Of a DNA stretch of 64,000 bases, positions 21,836 through 32,893 are shown in pieces (positions within the stretch are counted from its first letter, which is position 1; every line of letters starts with the position of its first letter). Source of the DNA: Channallabes apus (lineage: Eukaryota > Chordata > Actinopteri > Siluriformes > Clariidae); NCBI GenBank assembly GCA_030522415.1, contig CM060127.1, positions 9,819,207 to 9,883,206 of the forward strand. Reading direction: 5' to 3'. The notes under the pieces were generated by a model. That model ran no database searches, was not told the origin of the DNA, and saw only the letters and a program-made list of their open reading frames with translations. The translations under genes were made by a program, and so were the position numbers.

Positions 21836-22274
21836 AAAATGAATCAGTTTTACTTCAGTGCATTTCAAATGATGCGTGACAGTTCTTTGCATTATCTTCT
21901 CTCGCTGATCTAACTGGTGTAATGGTGTACTTTACTCTTGCATGCTGTAGTAGAACACTTTTTGTGTTAAATAATCAAGTACTTTGTTGTTAGAGACGGG
22001 TGGCAGTTTGCCAGGGAGGAAATGGATTGTTTAAATGGATGTCACTGGACTGTGCTCTTGTTAACCAGTCAGTAACCTTACAGTGTGTTTTGTAAAAGCT
22101 CTGTTGATCATCTACGCCAACTAGCAGTCCAATGGGAAATCCCTGATATTCTCAACAGTTATTCATGGCCTGGTTATGAAAGTACTTTCAAGTTTTCCAC
22201 CACATTTTGTATTCATAGACATATGAAAATAGCTTCAACTCCTATTTTTCCACCATTGTACACACACTAATCCA

Positions 22275-23127
22275 AAATGACAAGGCAAAAACAGATGTTT
22301 GTAGTGGCTTAATAATTTAAGTCAACTTGGTAACTGGAAGATACCAGTCACATATGTAAGTATTCAGACCCTTTATTATGACACTTGCAAAAGAGCTCTG
22401 GTGCTTTCTGAGATTCTTCTATAACTTGATTGAAGTCCAACTCTGCCACATTAGCCTAGCTAAGTTTATTGGACCATATATGGTCTGACAGTAGATGGTA
22501 TGTGTAGAATGAAAACAAAGCCATGAGTTTCAGAGAATTTTCTGTAGACCTGCGAGACAGGATTGTGTCAAGACAAAGGTCTGGGGAAGGATAGAAGAAA
22601 CTTTCTGCAACACTGAAAATGCACAATAGCACAATAGCCTCAATCATTGGCAAATGAAAGAGATTTGGAAAAAAACAGTCTCATCAGATCTACCGTACAT
22701 GGGGACAAAATCGGACAGGTAATCAAGAAGAAGAATCAAGGGTCACTATAAATGAGATCCTGAGTTCACTTATGGAGATGGGAGAATCTTACAGTAGGAC
22801 AGCCATCAATGCAGCACTCCACCAATCAGGCATTTATGGTAAAGTGTATAGACAGAAGCCATTGCTCACTAAAAGGTACATGACATCATGCTGGGAGTTT
22901 GCCAAAAAGCCCCTGAAGCACTCTCAGACCATAAGAAGCAAAATTCTCTGGTCTGTTAAAACAAAGATTGAACTATTTAAATACGATTCCCTATCCCATG
23001 TATGGAGGAAATCAGGCACTGTGAATCTTTTCATGAATACCATCACTATAGTCAAACACGGTGGTGGATGCATCATGCTGCGGGAATGTGGAACACTTGA
23101 AAGTGTCTGAAAACGATCTGTTGGCAT
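22275..23127 (+). pseudogene. Tc1-like element relic
   Basis: The 5' region ('aagtattcagaccctttatt') is the leader of a common teleost Tc1 family. Transposase reading begins at the ATG of 22,523 (FREFSVDLRDRIVSRQRSGEG). After a deletion it continues as INAALHQSGIYGKVYRQKPLLTK to 23,108. The first catalytic Asp is lost (WSVKTKIELF for WSDETK). The element is cut at 23,127 next to a SINE and lacks the second Asp, the Glu and the right TIR. Confidence 0.8.
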
Positions 23128-23134
23128 AACATTC

Positions 23135-23503
23135 ACTCACTCACTCATCTTCTTCTATACCGCTTTATCCTGTATTCAGGGTCATGGAGACCTGGAGCCT
23201 ATCCCAGGAAGCTTAGGGCATGAGGCAGGGTACAGTACACCCTGGACAGGGTGCCAATCCATCGCAGGGCACACACACATACAGTACACACTCATTCACA
23301 CACTACAGGCAATTTGCGAACACCAATTAGCCTAACCTGCATATGGACTTTGGGAGGTAACCGGAATACCCGGAGGAAACCCACCAAACACGCGGACAAC
23401 ATGCAAACTCCATGCACACAGAAATGGGAATCGAGCCACGCCGGGAATCGAACCCGGACCCTGGAGGTGCAAGGCAAGGCTAACCACTACACCGCCCCTG
23501 GCA
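23135..23503 (-). mobile_element. V-SINE-like copy
   Basis: The minus-strand head is at about 23,503, with the B box 'gggttcgattccc' at about 23,445-23,457. The tail is a degraded CACT/CATT run at 23,135-23,150. It interrupts the 3' part of the Tc1 relic. Confidence 0.85.
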
Positions 23504-23509
23504 TAATAT

Positions 23510-25915
23510 TATTATATTATATTATTAATATGTATTATTATATTATTAATTTCATTTTCTGTGTTAATGATGTCACATTTGAGTGGCTTATATATTGGAT
23601 TTTTGTATTTAAATATAAATTGTATCAAAAAACCTTGTTCTGTTGACGTTGCTCAAAGTGGGGCTGCTGTGTCTGGCAGCCGACGTGGAATTGAACAATG
23701 TTTGCTCAGGCAACTCTGTTAATTGAATGAATCTAAATAGGCTTTGCTTTCACAACCTGTATAATGAAGGCAACAAAAGATCTTCTACCAAATTGAAACA
23801 AATTTACATCTATTTTAGGAGAATATTTGAGCAAAAGTGCTCTTGACATTAAAATCCTGACATGGCTGACAATGAACAATAGCTGATGCCATTTGCATAA
23901 TGATAATGTCTGCCCCTGCTTGCGTTCTGCTATTTAAAATGTTGTTATTACTTACTGTATAATACAGAATGCGGTATACCGCATAATAATGCATATGTCC
24001 ATAATTTCACCTTATTTTGCAGGCTATTTGTAATTGTATTTTAATCCTTAATTTTGTTTACCGACCAATTTTGATAATTATAAAAAAAAAAAAAAAAAAC
24101 ACACAAAACACAAATTTTGTTATATAACACTTTCGTGGTTATAGCTGTCGGATGGATTATTTTAGATTATTTGTCCACAGATGTGGAGGAGGCTGCTGTC
24201 CAAGGTGCTGAATCTCTGGCTCACTCTTGAAAGGTTACTGAATGGACAGCAAGCTATTAAACTCAAGCTATGTGCCTCATTTCTACCCACTATCACAACA
24301 TGATTCACAATCCTGTACCGGGTGAAATCCCAGATTGCTAAGATTAGCATCCAAGCTGGGTATCTTGGAATGCAGAAAAGTCGTATTGGTGCACAATCAT
24401 GAAGTCATATCTATGGGCGAAATAGATTGTACCAAAAAAGCATATGCAGTTTAAGTAGTGAAAGGGGAAAACTTTGGCTTGTTTTGATGAATGCCCTTTC
24501 ACCATAGTTATATTTATCTCTATTGACAGTGTAGCCACATACAGACCACAAACAGACTGAAACCTGGCTAATGGAGACACTAGGGAAAAACACTCAAGCC
24601 TCCTCCCTCTGGCCCTTCCAGCCAATGTAATATGTTACATGACTCATAGGTTTCAATATACAAAAAAAATTACCTTAATGTAGATTTGAAAAACCCTCAA
24701 ACTATGGCAACATCTAATGTGCCGCTCCTAAGTCTTTATATCCACCATTATTCACACTTTTGTAACTCAAAGAACAAGCAGCAGTTGAACCATAAAATAT
24801 TTCATCATGCTAAAAATTGCAAAGCGTCTTGAGTAACAGGTTTTGTGGGGCCCTAAAATGCCTCCAGCCAAATAGGAAGCAGGGCACTGGGAGAAGAAAA
24901 ATAAAGACCGAAGCATCTGGAGAGCAGTAATGCAGACACTATTGAGTCAGAGGTCCTCCGGTGGGCACACTGTGGCTTGGCACACACTCCATGACTCTGA
25001 TTAAAGAATGATTTATAGGTCTTGTGGAGAGCCTTTCAGCGATCTGTCCCCTGAATGAGAATCATTTTCTTCTTCGACTCCCTTTGAGGAGTTTGCTAAA
25101 TCAAGCCTTTGTGGCAAACATCCAGGAAGGACAATGTATTACTGATAGTAAGTTATTAAAGGCTATAATCATTGCACTGCTGGTGGGAGGTCAGCTGTAT
25201 GTGTGCACTGCCTGTTATTTTGCTTGTGTTGGTGAAATAAAATCAGTTTGTTGAAGCCTCCGTGATCACTTTCCAATTACGCTCGGCACGCATTCACAGT
25301 TTTACAAGGTGACGTGTCTGCTCTGAACGCAGGCAGATGTAAAAATATAGAAGGGCAGCTTTGGTGTTGGTTTAGCCAGGCATTGTTATGAGATAATAGG
25401 AATAGATGTTTTTTATAAAATGAAGCAATGTTAAGATGGGGTAGAATGACAGAGTAGGGCTTCTCCTACATACTATGTATAGGTGTGATGGTTAGGTGTC
25501 CTCATATTTATGACCATATAGTGTTCTATTGCTATGATTCTTTTTTGTGTTCATATATGATAAGAAAATGAGCTGCTGCATTATTGAAAAAAAAAAAAAG
25601 CTCTCTTGTGCTAATTCGGATTGGGTATTATTAAAAACTAATTGCCCAAGGCTTTTCCCTCAAGAGGCTCACAATAATGGCACAGTTGGAAATGGTGGCT
25701 GTGCAGTCTATAAATTTGCCTTAGTGGGTTACACTGCCCTTTTGTCAGACCTTATTTTCTAAGGGCATGGGTTTAAATATCTGAGAAAGCAATGTCCTAG
25801 GGCAATCTGAGTGGCCTTCAGAGTCTGGAATTGACCAAAACAACATTCATAAAAATATTTTTGCCTCATGTAGTACTTACCTATTGATATTACTGTATGT
25901 CAATGATATTTTATG
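23510..25915. other. Largest stretch without recognised elements
   Basis: It contains ATT repeats at 23,510-23,550 and an A run at 24,081-24,099. Open frames are short, on both strands, and show no domain or splice pattern I can defend. It may be old host intergenic DNA. Confidence 0.4.
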
Positions 25916-25922
25916 TCTTGCA

Positions 25923-25998
25923 TGACGGCAGCATGATGGTGTAGTGATTCGCACTGTGGCCTCACACCTCAAGGATTGTGAGTTCGGGTCAATATCAT
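25923..25998 (+). mobile_element. SINE head fragment
   Basis: A-box-like 'tggtgtagtgattcgcactg' and B-box-like 'gagttcgggtcaa' are spaced as in the V-SINE heads. The body is absent. Confidence 0.5.
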
Positions 25999-26600
25999 TT
26001 TTAAATTTACCCTTAATCTTTCTTCATAAAATAGTTCTACAACTTACAGTAAGACAAAATACAGTACAACAATAGGCCTGATATTCAGTACATGAATAAA
26101 TAATAGATTTTCATCACCTTGCCTCAGATATTATACATTAATTGAGGAGCAGCCTTGTGGTGGAAAAAAAAATCTGTCTCAGTAATATTTTGGCCTGGGC
26201 CAGTTGTAAAAATGCATGTTTAGTTTTTCTGAATAAATTTGACACATTTTCTTTATAGGTGAAGTCCAAAAAGGAATAAGGAATGCTGAGTGGTGGACTT
26301 GATACAGTATGTGTGTGTGCGAGTGTGCATATGTGTATGTCAGAGAGTCTGAAGGAATAAGAGCAAATGAAGGAATTCCTGAGACCGAACAAGAAACTAG
26401 AGAGAAAGTGAAAGGTGAGGAGTGAATAACAAGTTAATCCCAGTGCTTATAGAAAAGCCATGACCCCAAAAACCCAAAGAGTGGCTCTATACTATCCAGG
26501 CATGTCTATATCAATATTAGTCAAGGATAGTGCAAACCTAAGAAGAAAACTGCATTACACCCTGAAACTCACACACCTTTCTACTAAAAGACACGTTAAA

Positions 26601-28228
26601 ATTACTGATCAGCCACAACATTCGATCCATTAAAATTAAAACTAATTAGGTTTTTGGTTTCCCACGTGCCATTGGGGTGGTTCTGGCCCCTCAGGGCATG
26701 GCTCCACAGGGTTTCTGGGAGATGCTGTCATGTCTGGTGCATGAATGTAAGCAGCAGCTCCTTTGGGTGCTGTGGGTTGTAGGGTGAGGCCACCATGGAT
26801 TTGATTAGTTTGTCATCTGCATTCCATGGATGCTTTATTGGATTGGGATCTTGGGAGTATATAGGTCACGGCCCGTATTCACAAAGCTTCTTAAGCCTAA
26901 AAGTTGCTCCTAGTGACCAAATTCTAAGAAGATTCTTAGAATTATGACATTTTCTTAGAATTTCACCTTAAATTTAGGACTAAATCTTAGTAAAGATTAA
27001 AATGATGCATGAAACATCTTAGCCCTAAAAACAGCTCCTAAGGTAAAAATTAGTAGAGAGGAGGCCTTTTTGTTTTTATTTATTATTTTTTGGGTTTTTA
27101 TTTTTCACATTTTCTCCCCAATACTAGTCGTAGACAATTCCTTCCAGTCACTAGGGGGCTCCCCTATTAAGGATACCACTACCACTCAGTCGGGAGGGTG
27201 AAGACTATCCAGTGTTTCCTCCGAACCGCGTGACATCAGCCGACCGCATCTTTTTGAACTGCTTGCTCACGCACCATTAGAGGCAGAGTAACACACTCGG
27301 AGGAAAACACTGCTCTTCTGTCCAATTTGGTTTTCTTATTCTTTTACTTCCTTCCATCTGTCTTGGATTGTTGACTACATACCATCCAAATGTGCAACTT
27401 AAATAGACTGTCCTCTTAAATAGACTTAAATAGACAATCATGTAAATTGGTGAAAGGTCAGCCATTTTGCTCCCATCAATCTAAAATGAATTACAAGTAA
27501 TAAAATCAGTTTGCTAAATAAATGTAAGAACTTAAATATAGTAACTGCTGTGTGGAAATTGGTTGCTTCAAAAGTAGACACATTTTCAAGATTTGGCTGT
27601 TTAATTTACTGTAAGGTATTTTGCCTATAACAGAAAGTTTGCATAAAGTAGCCTGTAGTCATGATTATACAATTTCTTTATATACAAACATTATGATTTC
27701 ACTGTCTATTCTATTATCACAAAGAGTTCTTTTTAAGACCTTCACAGAGGTCAGAGGTCATTTTTTATCAACCAATCACGGTCCTTGAATTGCTGCATCA
27801 TTTCTAGCAATGGGGTCAACCACACCTCCTCACTAAGATAAAGGTTTTTGGACTTTCCTTTCTCAGAGTTGCTCTGAGAAGTTTCCTAAATCACTTTTAG
27901 TCTTGGACTCCCAGCCAGGACTTTTTAAGCTAAGATACGAGCTCTCTGAGAGAATTCTAGGAAGCTTTGTGAATACGGGCCCAGATCAACTACCTTGGAC
28001 TCTTTCTGTATGCAGTGGACTGTGGAGCACTGGGTACTTTCTATCTTAGCCAGCATTTACTTGATTTGGGCTGCATTGGCTTTTCCCGTGGGATCAGATC
28101 AAACAGGCTAGCCTTTGGACCTTGTGGGTATGGGTGAACCTTGGGTGCTGATGGGTGTCCTGTCACCAGGTAATCCATCTGATTCAATTCACCTTTCAGT
28201 GGTCATAATATTGTGGCTGATTGGTGTA
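26601..28228 (-). mobile_element. Tc1-like relic split by a Harbinger-like element
   Basis: The ends are imperfect inverted repeats ('tgatcagccacaacatt' on the left; 'aatattgtggctgattggtg' on the right), known from a teleost Tc1-like family. The left internal part retains the transposase C-terminal motif on the minus strand around 26,820-26,850, with NPI followed by Lys instead of the catalytic Glu. The middle of the gene is gone. A 1.1-kb Harbinger-like element is inserted at 26,869. Confidence 0.65.
26869..27981 (-). mobile_element. Harbinger-like non-autonomous element, copy 1
   Basis: It is bounded by inverted 'cccgtattcacaaagctt' and 'aagctttgtgaatacgggcc'. Inside, on the minus strand at 27,305-27,357, the frame MEGSKRIRKPNWTEEQC starts like the Myb/SANT-like partner protein of PIF/Harbinger elements, then breaks off. 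A segment at about 27,063-27,300 is absent from copy 2 and looks like a separate short insertion. No transposase is present. Confidence 0.6.
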
Positions 28229-28845
28229 ATCAAACATCAGAACAATCATCAAAAACTTGTGCATTGCCTTGCCTCATTAACATTGTGTATACACAGAGTC
28301 TATGAGCAGTGTGTAGTTGTTACAAAGCTTCTGGGTGATTGTAGTTTTCAAGATGGTATTCAATAAGTACAAAAAAAGCTTTTCACCAAATATACACTAT
28401 GCATGCACAATTTTCCTACTGCAGCACTCTGTCTGCTTCAGCATCTTCCTTTAATTTCATTTACTCCCCTTACTCTCAGCAACAAAATAAATCGTTGACG
28501 TGTTTGCTGACTCTCAGAAGTTTATTTGCGAAAATGACTGAATCTCCTCATCTATGTTGCCAAACAATGCTTTTGATCTAAAATTGTATTCTGGAGCAAT
28601 AATGCAAACTGTCACATAAGTGCTGGTTTAGGCTGGGATTTGGATTTTGTTCCATATCAGACTCCGACGGATCATGTGTGATGTTGTCACAGTCCCACCT
28701 GAATGGACTCACAAAGTCCCTATGAGTTTTCTTTAAGCAGTTCATAAGCATCTTTTGTGAGTAACACAGGCAAGTCCTTCTCACTGCGTATTCCAAAGTC
28801 TGCATTCGCATTTGTCTGCATCATTTTGTTACACTTACATTACAG
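28229..28845. other. Unassigned sequence
   Basis: No recognised element lies between the Tc1-like relic and Harbinger-like copy 2. Confidence 0.4.
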
Positions 28846-28847
28846 GG

Positions 28848-29757
28848 CCCGTATTCACAAAGCATCTTAGAATTCTCTCAGAAAGCTTCTATCTTAGCTT
28901 AAAAGGTCCTAGCTGCGAGTCCTAGACTAGAAGTGATTTAGGAAAATTCTCAGAGCTACTCTGAGTAAGGAAAGCACAAAAAAAATTATCTTAGTGAGAA
29001 GGTGTAGTTGACCCCGTTGCTAGGGATGATGCAGCAATTGAAGGACTGTGATTCATTGATAAAAATAACCTCTGACCTCTGTAAAGGTCTTGAAATGCGC
29101 TTTTTGTGAAAATAGAATATATGATAATAGAACAGTGAAATCAAAATGTTTGTACATAAAGAAATTGTATAATCATGACTACAGGCTACTTTGTGCAAAG
29201 TTTCTGTTATAGGCTAAATATCCTAAAGATAATTAAACAGTTAAATGTATACTACATTTAAGTTCTTACATGTATTTATCATAATGATTTTATTACTTTT
29301 AATCTATTTCAGATTGATGGGAGAAAAATGGCTCAGCTTTTACCAATTTACATGATTACAGGACAGTCTATTTAAGTTGCACATTTGGATGGTATGTAGC
29401 CAACAATCCAAGAGAGATGGAAGGAAGTAAAACAAGAAAATCAAATTGGACAGTAGAGCAGTGTTTACTTTTAGCTATATGTTCAGTGTTTGGAGAATAT
29501 TTCTTCTTTCCGCCATTTTGTCCTCTGTTATAGAAACTCTTAAGCCTCTTAAAAGTCCTCCTCTCTACTCTTAACCATTTTTACCTTAGGAGCTGTTTTT
29601 AGGGTTAATATATTTCGTGAATCATTTTTATCTTTACTAGGATTTAGTCCTAAATTTAAGGGGAAATTCTAAGAAAATGTCATAATTCTAAGACTTTTCT
29701 TAGAATTTCATCACTAGGAGCAACTTTTATGCTTAAGAAGCTTTGTGAATACGGGCC
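28848..29757 (+). mobile_element. Harbinger-like non-autonomous element, copy 2 (inverted)
   Basis: It has the same ends as copy 1, starting 'gggcccgtattcacaaagc' and ending 'gctttgtgaatacgggccc', but in the opposite orientation. At 29,417-29,536 the frame MEGSKTRKSNWTVEQCLLLAI is a longer piece of the SANT-like N-terminus before a stop. Directly downstream follows a partial third copy in the same orientation. Confidence 0.65.
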
Positions 29758-29758
29758 C

Positions 29759-30008
29759 TGATCTATTTAACATTGATGGGAGCAAAATGGCACAGCTCTT
29801 ACATGATTGCAGAACGGTCTATTTAAGTTGCACTTTTGGATGGTATGTAGCCAACAGTGTTGGGTGTAACGCATTACAAAGTACTTGGATTACTTTTTTG
29901 ATGCAACGAGTAATCTAACATGTTAGGTCCACCATTTAAGTACTCAAGTATTTAGTTATTTTTTCAAAAATGTAATCCGTTATCCAGACAATTTATGTAA
30001 TCCTTGAG

Positions 30009-30062
<54 letters not shown>

Positions 30063-30655
30063 GTTATACCCCTATCTCACATATGTTGTTTGACTATGCG
30101 AAAAGATGGAAACCTAATCAGAGCGTCAAACTCGCGGTGAATCATGATGAACCGTACCATACCACGTAGGTGAGATCGGGGCATTAGTAGTTAACAGATT
30201 ATGGGCCAAACTTCGCTGAGTGATGATGGTAGAATAATTATAAAGGCCTTGACTAAAACAACATGCATGAGGAATCAAAAAGTAGTTTTTATTTTCTGCA
30301 ATGGAAAAGCACTCGAACTAGTTACAGTTATAAGTAATGCTGTAATGAAACTGATTACTTTTTAAAGTCATTTTGTAATGTAATTAGTTACTTTAAAAGT
30401 AACGTCCACCAACACTGATAGCCAACAGCCCATGAGAGATGTAAGGAAGTGAAGGAACAAGAAAACCAAATTGCACAGAAGAGCAGTGTTTGTCCTCTGC
30501 TAAAGAAACTCTTAAGCCTCTTAAAAGTCCTCCTCTCTGCTCTGAGCAATTTTTACCTTAGGAGCTGTTTTTAGGGCTAAGATGTTTTGTGAATCTTTAT
30601 CTTTACTAAGATTTAGTGATAAATTTAAGGGGAAATTCTAAGAAATGTTACACTT
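29759..30655 (+). mobile_element. Harbinger-like element, copy 3 (partial)
   Basis: The sequence from 'gatctatttaacattgatgg' repeats the middle and right half of copy 2 and stops near 30,655 before the terminus. A hAT MITE is inserted at 29,855. Because it abuts the end of copy 2, a partial tandem duplication is likely. Confidence 0.6.
29855..30417. mobile_element. hAT-type MITE with 8-bp duplication
   Basis: It starts 'cagtgttgggtgtaacgc' and ends 'aagtaacgtccaccaacactg'. The flanks are GTAGCCAA (29,847-29,854) and ATAGCCAA (30,418-30,425), an 8-bp duplication with one mismatch. It carries a TG microsatellite at 30,012-30,063 and has no coding capacity. Confidence 0.8.
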
Positions 30656-30923
30656 CTGTATTGTTGTTCTGTTCTGAGGAACTGGAGCTGAATGAAAAAA
30701 ATGTGAAGGAATAGTTTTTCATGCTCCACTTTGTCCCTTGCTTTAAATCCTGTTTTTATGTTTTATACAGTAGTCTGTTCATGAATCTGACAGAAAATCT
30801 TCTTTTTTTTTTTTTTTTTTTTTTTTACAAAGAATTAACATAATATTTATCAGACATTTAATTAAAAATACAATTCGGAGTAACCTCAATTTCTGTCTCT
30901 AATAATAATAATAATTATATATA
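30656..30923. other. Unassigned, with poly-T run
   Basis: A run of about 25 T lies at 30,803-30,827 and ATA repeats at 30,900-30,915. Nothing else is recognised. Confidence 0.5.
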
Positions 30924-31271
30924 CAATGACTTGCAAAAGTATTCGGGCCCCTTGAACTTTTCCACATTTTGTCATATTACAGCCGCAAACATGAATCAAT
31001 TTTATTGGAATTCCACGTGAAAGATCAATACAAAGTGGTGTACACGTGAGAAGTGGAATGAAAATCATACATGATTCCAAACAGTTTTTACAAATAAATA
31101 ACTGCAAAGTGGGGTTTGCATAATTATTCAGCCCCCTTTGGTCTGAGTGCACTCAGTTGCCCATAGACATTGCCTGATGAGTGCTAATGACTAAATAGAG
31201 TGCACCTGTGTGTAATCTAATGTCAGTACAAATACAGCTGCTCTGTGACGGCCTCAGAGGTTGTCTAAGAG

Positions 31272-31489
31272 TGTAACAGACTCGCTATAGTTACTAAAAC
31301 AATAACTTGCCGTTAACAGAAATCAGGGAGTAAATAAGGACCACCAGAGGCTACAAATATGCCTTTAAGTGTATTTACATTTAATGTTTGTGTTGTGCCT
31401 CACACCATCCATGTACACCGGCCACTCGTACCACACACTCACTCAGTCAGTAATGATATATACAGAGTCCTTTCTCTTAATCCAAAAAG

Positions 31490-31586
<97 letters not shown>

Positions 31587-32138
31587 AAAGGTGGAATAAA
31601 GTAACCAGGGGATATCCTCGCTCCGTGTCCGATGTCCCTCCTGTGAGCAACGTCCCTTTGGTGGTGGCGCGGGAGTAGCCGAGCCCTCGGCACTGCGCGC
31701 CCCCTCCTGCTGACGTGTTTGATCCCGGAAAACAGCCCACAAGCAGCAGCTCCCTTAAACCACACCAACATGAACAACAGCGAAAACAGAAACAAAAACC
31801 CTCCAACATAACCACAGCAGGAGAGACGCCGTGAGTATCTCAAAGCACAAACAATACAATATATACGCCTCGGCGGGCTTTATACAATTAAAAATAAACA
31901 AACACAACAAACTCAAACATACTCACATGCGTGTCGGATATGCCTATCCCGCACTCGGGTTTACAAAGTCTTTAGCTTTAGCTATCTTAGCATATAGCAT
32001 TTAGCATCGGCAATTTTAGCTTTGGCAGAGAAAATGGCTGCTGTTACCTGGCCTCTTCCTCTTCTATTGAAAACATAATTAGCGGCTGCAGCGCCCCCCG
32101 CTGGCCGGGAGCCCGTAACTAAGCAACCGCCTGTTACA
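31272..32138 (-). repeat. Gypsy A 3' LTR
   Basis: An 867-bp LTR carries TC and TA microsatellites at 31,493-31,582. It pairs with the LTR at 43,299-43,827 plus 49,031-49,316. Several substitutions between the two show the insertion is not recent. Confidence 0.85.
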
Positions 32139-32153
32139 CCCTCTCCCCCTCGG
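32139..32153 (-). other. Gypsy A polypurine tract
   Basis: On the minus strand a G/A-only run ('gagggggagaggg') directly precedes the 3' LTR, in the position where plus-strand DNA synthesis is primed. Confidence 0.7.
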
Positions 32154-32594
32154 AAGAAGGCGTGACGTCGCCGTAAAAGGGTTTTATATTGGCCACATGG
32201 ACCGTGAACGTCTCGGTCTCGTTAACCATTTGTACCTGACAGTTCACCTTACTGAGAACTTTGGTGACTTTGGCAGGCCCCTTCCACCTCGGAGCTAACT
32301 TGGCCATGTAAGAATCCTCTGCTCGGGACTGAGGAAAAGTACGAACCCAGACAAGGTCGCCCTCATGGTACGGGACAGCCCGTCGTCTGAGGTTATAGTA
32401 CTTCGCCTGCCTTTCCTGGGCGCGGGCCACGTTGTTCCGGACTGCCTGGAACAGAGCTTCTTGCCGCTCCACAGTGGAATAGGCTGGATGGTCAGGTGAA
32501 ATGTTTTCATGTAGCATTCTTTCCAGTGGTCCCTTCAGTTCCCTTAATTAGAATGTTGGCTATGTTGTGAGCCTTCGCTGTTCTCATACATCTT

Positions 32595-32634
32595 GGCTTC
32601 CAAGATGGCGCCGGGGCTTCCAAGATGGCGCCGG
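32595..32634 (+). promoter_or_regulatory. Duplicated LINE 5' unit with YY1-like motifs
   Basis: Two copies of 'ggcttccaagatggcgccgg' lie head to tail at the very 5' end of the LINE. AAGATGG is the core of the YY1 site, which positions initiation in other LINE promoters. Confidence 0.6.
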
Positions 32635-32893
32635 TGAGGTCGGCTGCCGTCACGACTGCTCCGACCACCTTTTCTTTGTTTTTGTTCTTTAAGTTAGTTT
32701 TCAGTGTTTTAAAATCGGCAAAATCACCACCATTGAGTACATTAGGTATGATAGAGACACTCTTGTTTCTATTGGTATACAATGTACTCACAATTCGACG
32801 TTTTTAACTCCGGATCCGAGCTGGCCGAGTGAGATCCTGAGGGAGAACAATGGACACGACGCGAAGCGACGGCCTCGAGGGAAACGAGCCGGC

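Noticed and set aside
24344..24625. Possible host exon frames on the minus strand
   Set aside because: No splice sites, domain or codon pattern to support them.
31359..31843. Frames with long Tyr-Ile and Ser-Leu repeats
   Set aside because: They are TA and TC microsatellite in the LTR of gypsy A.
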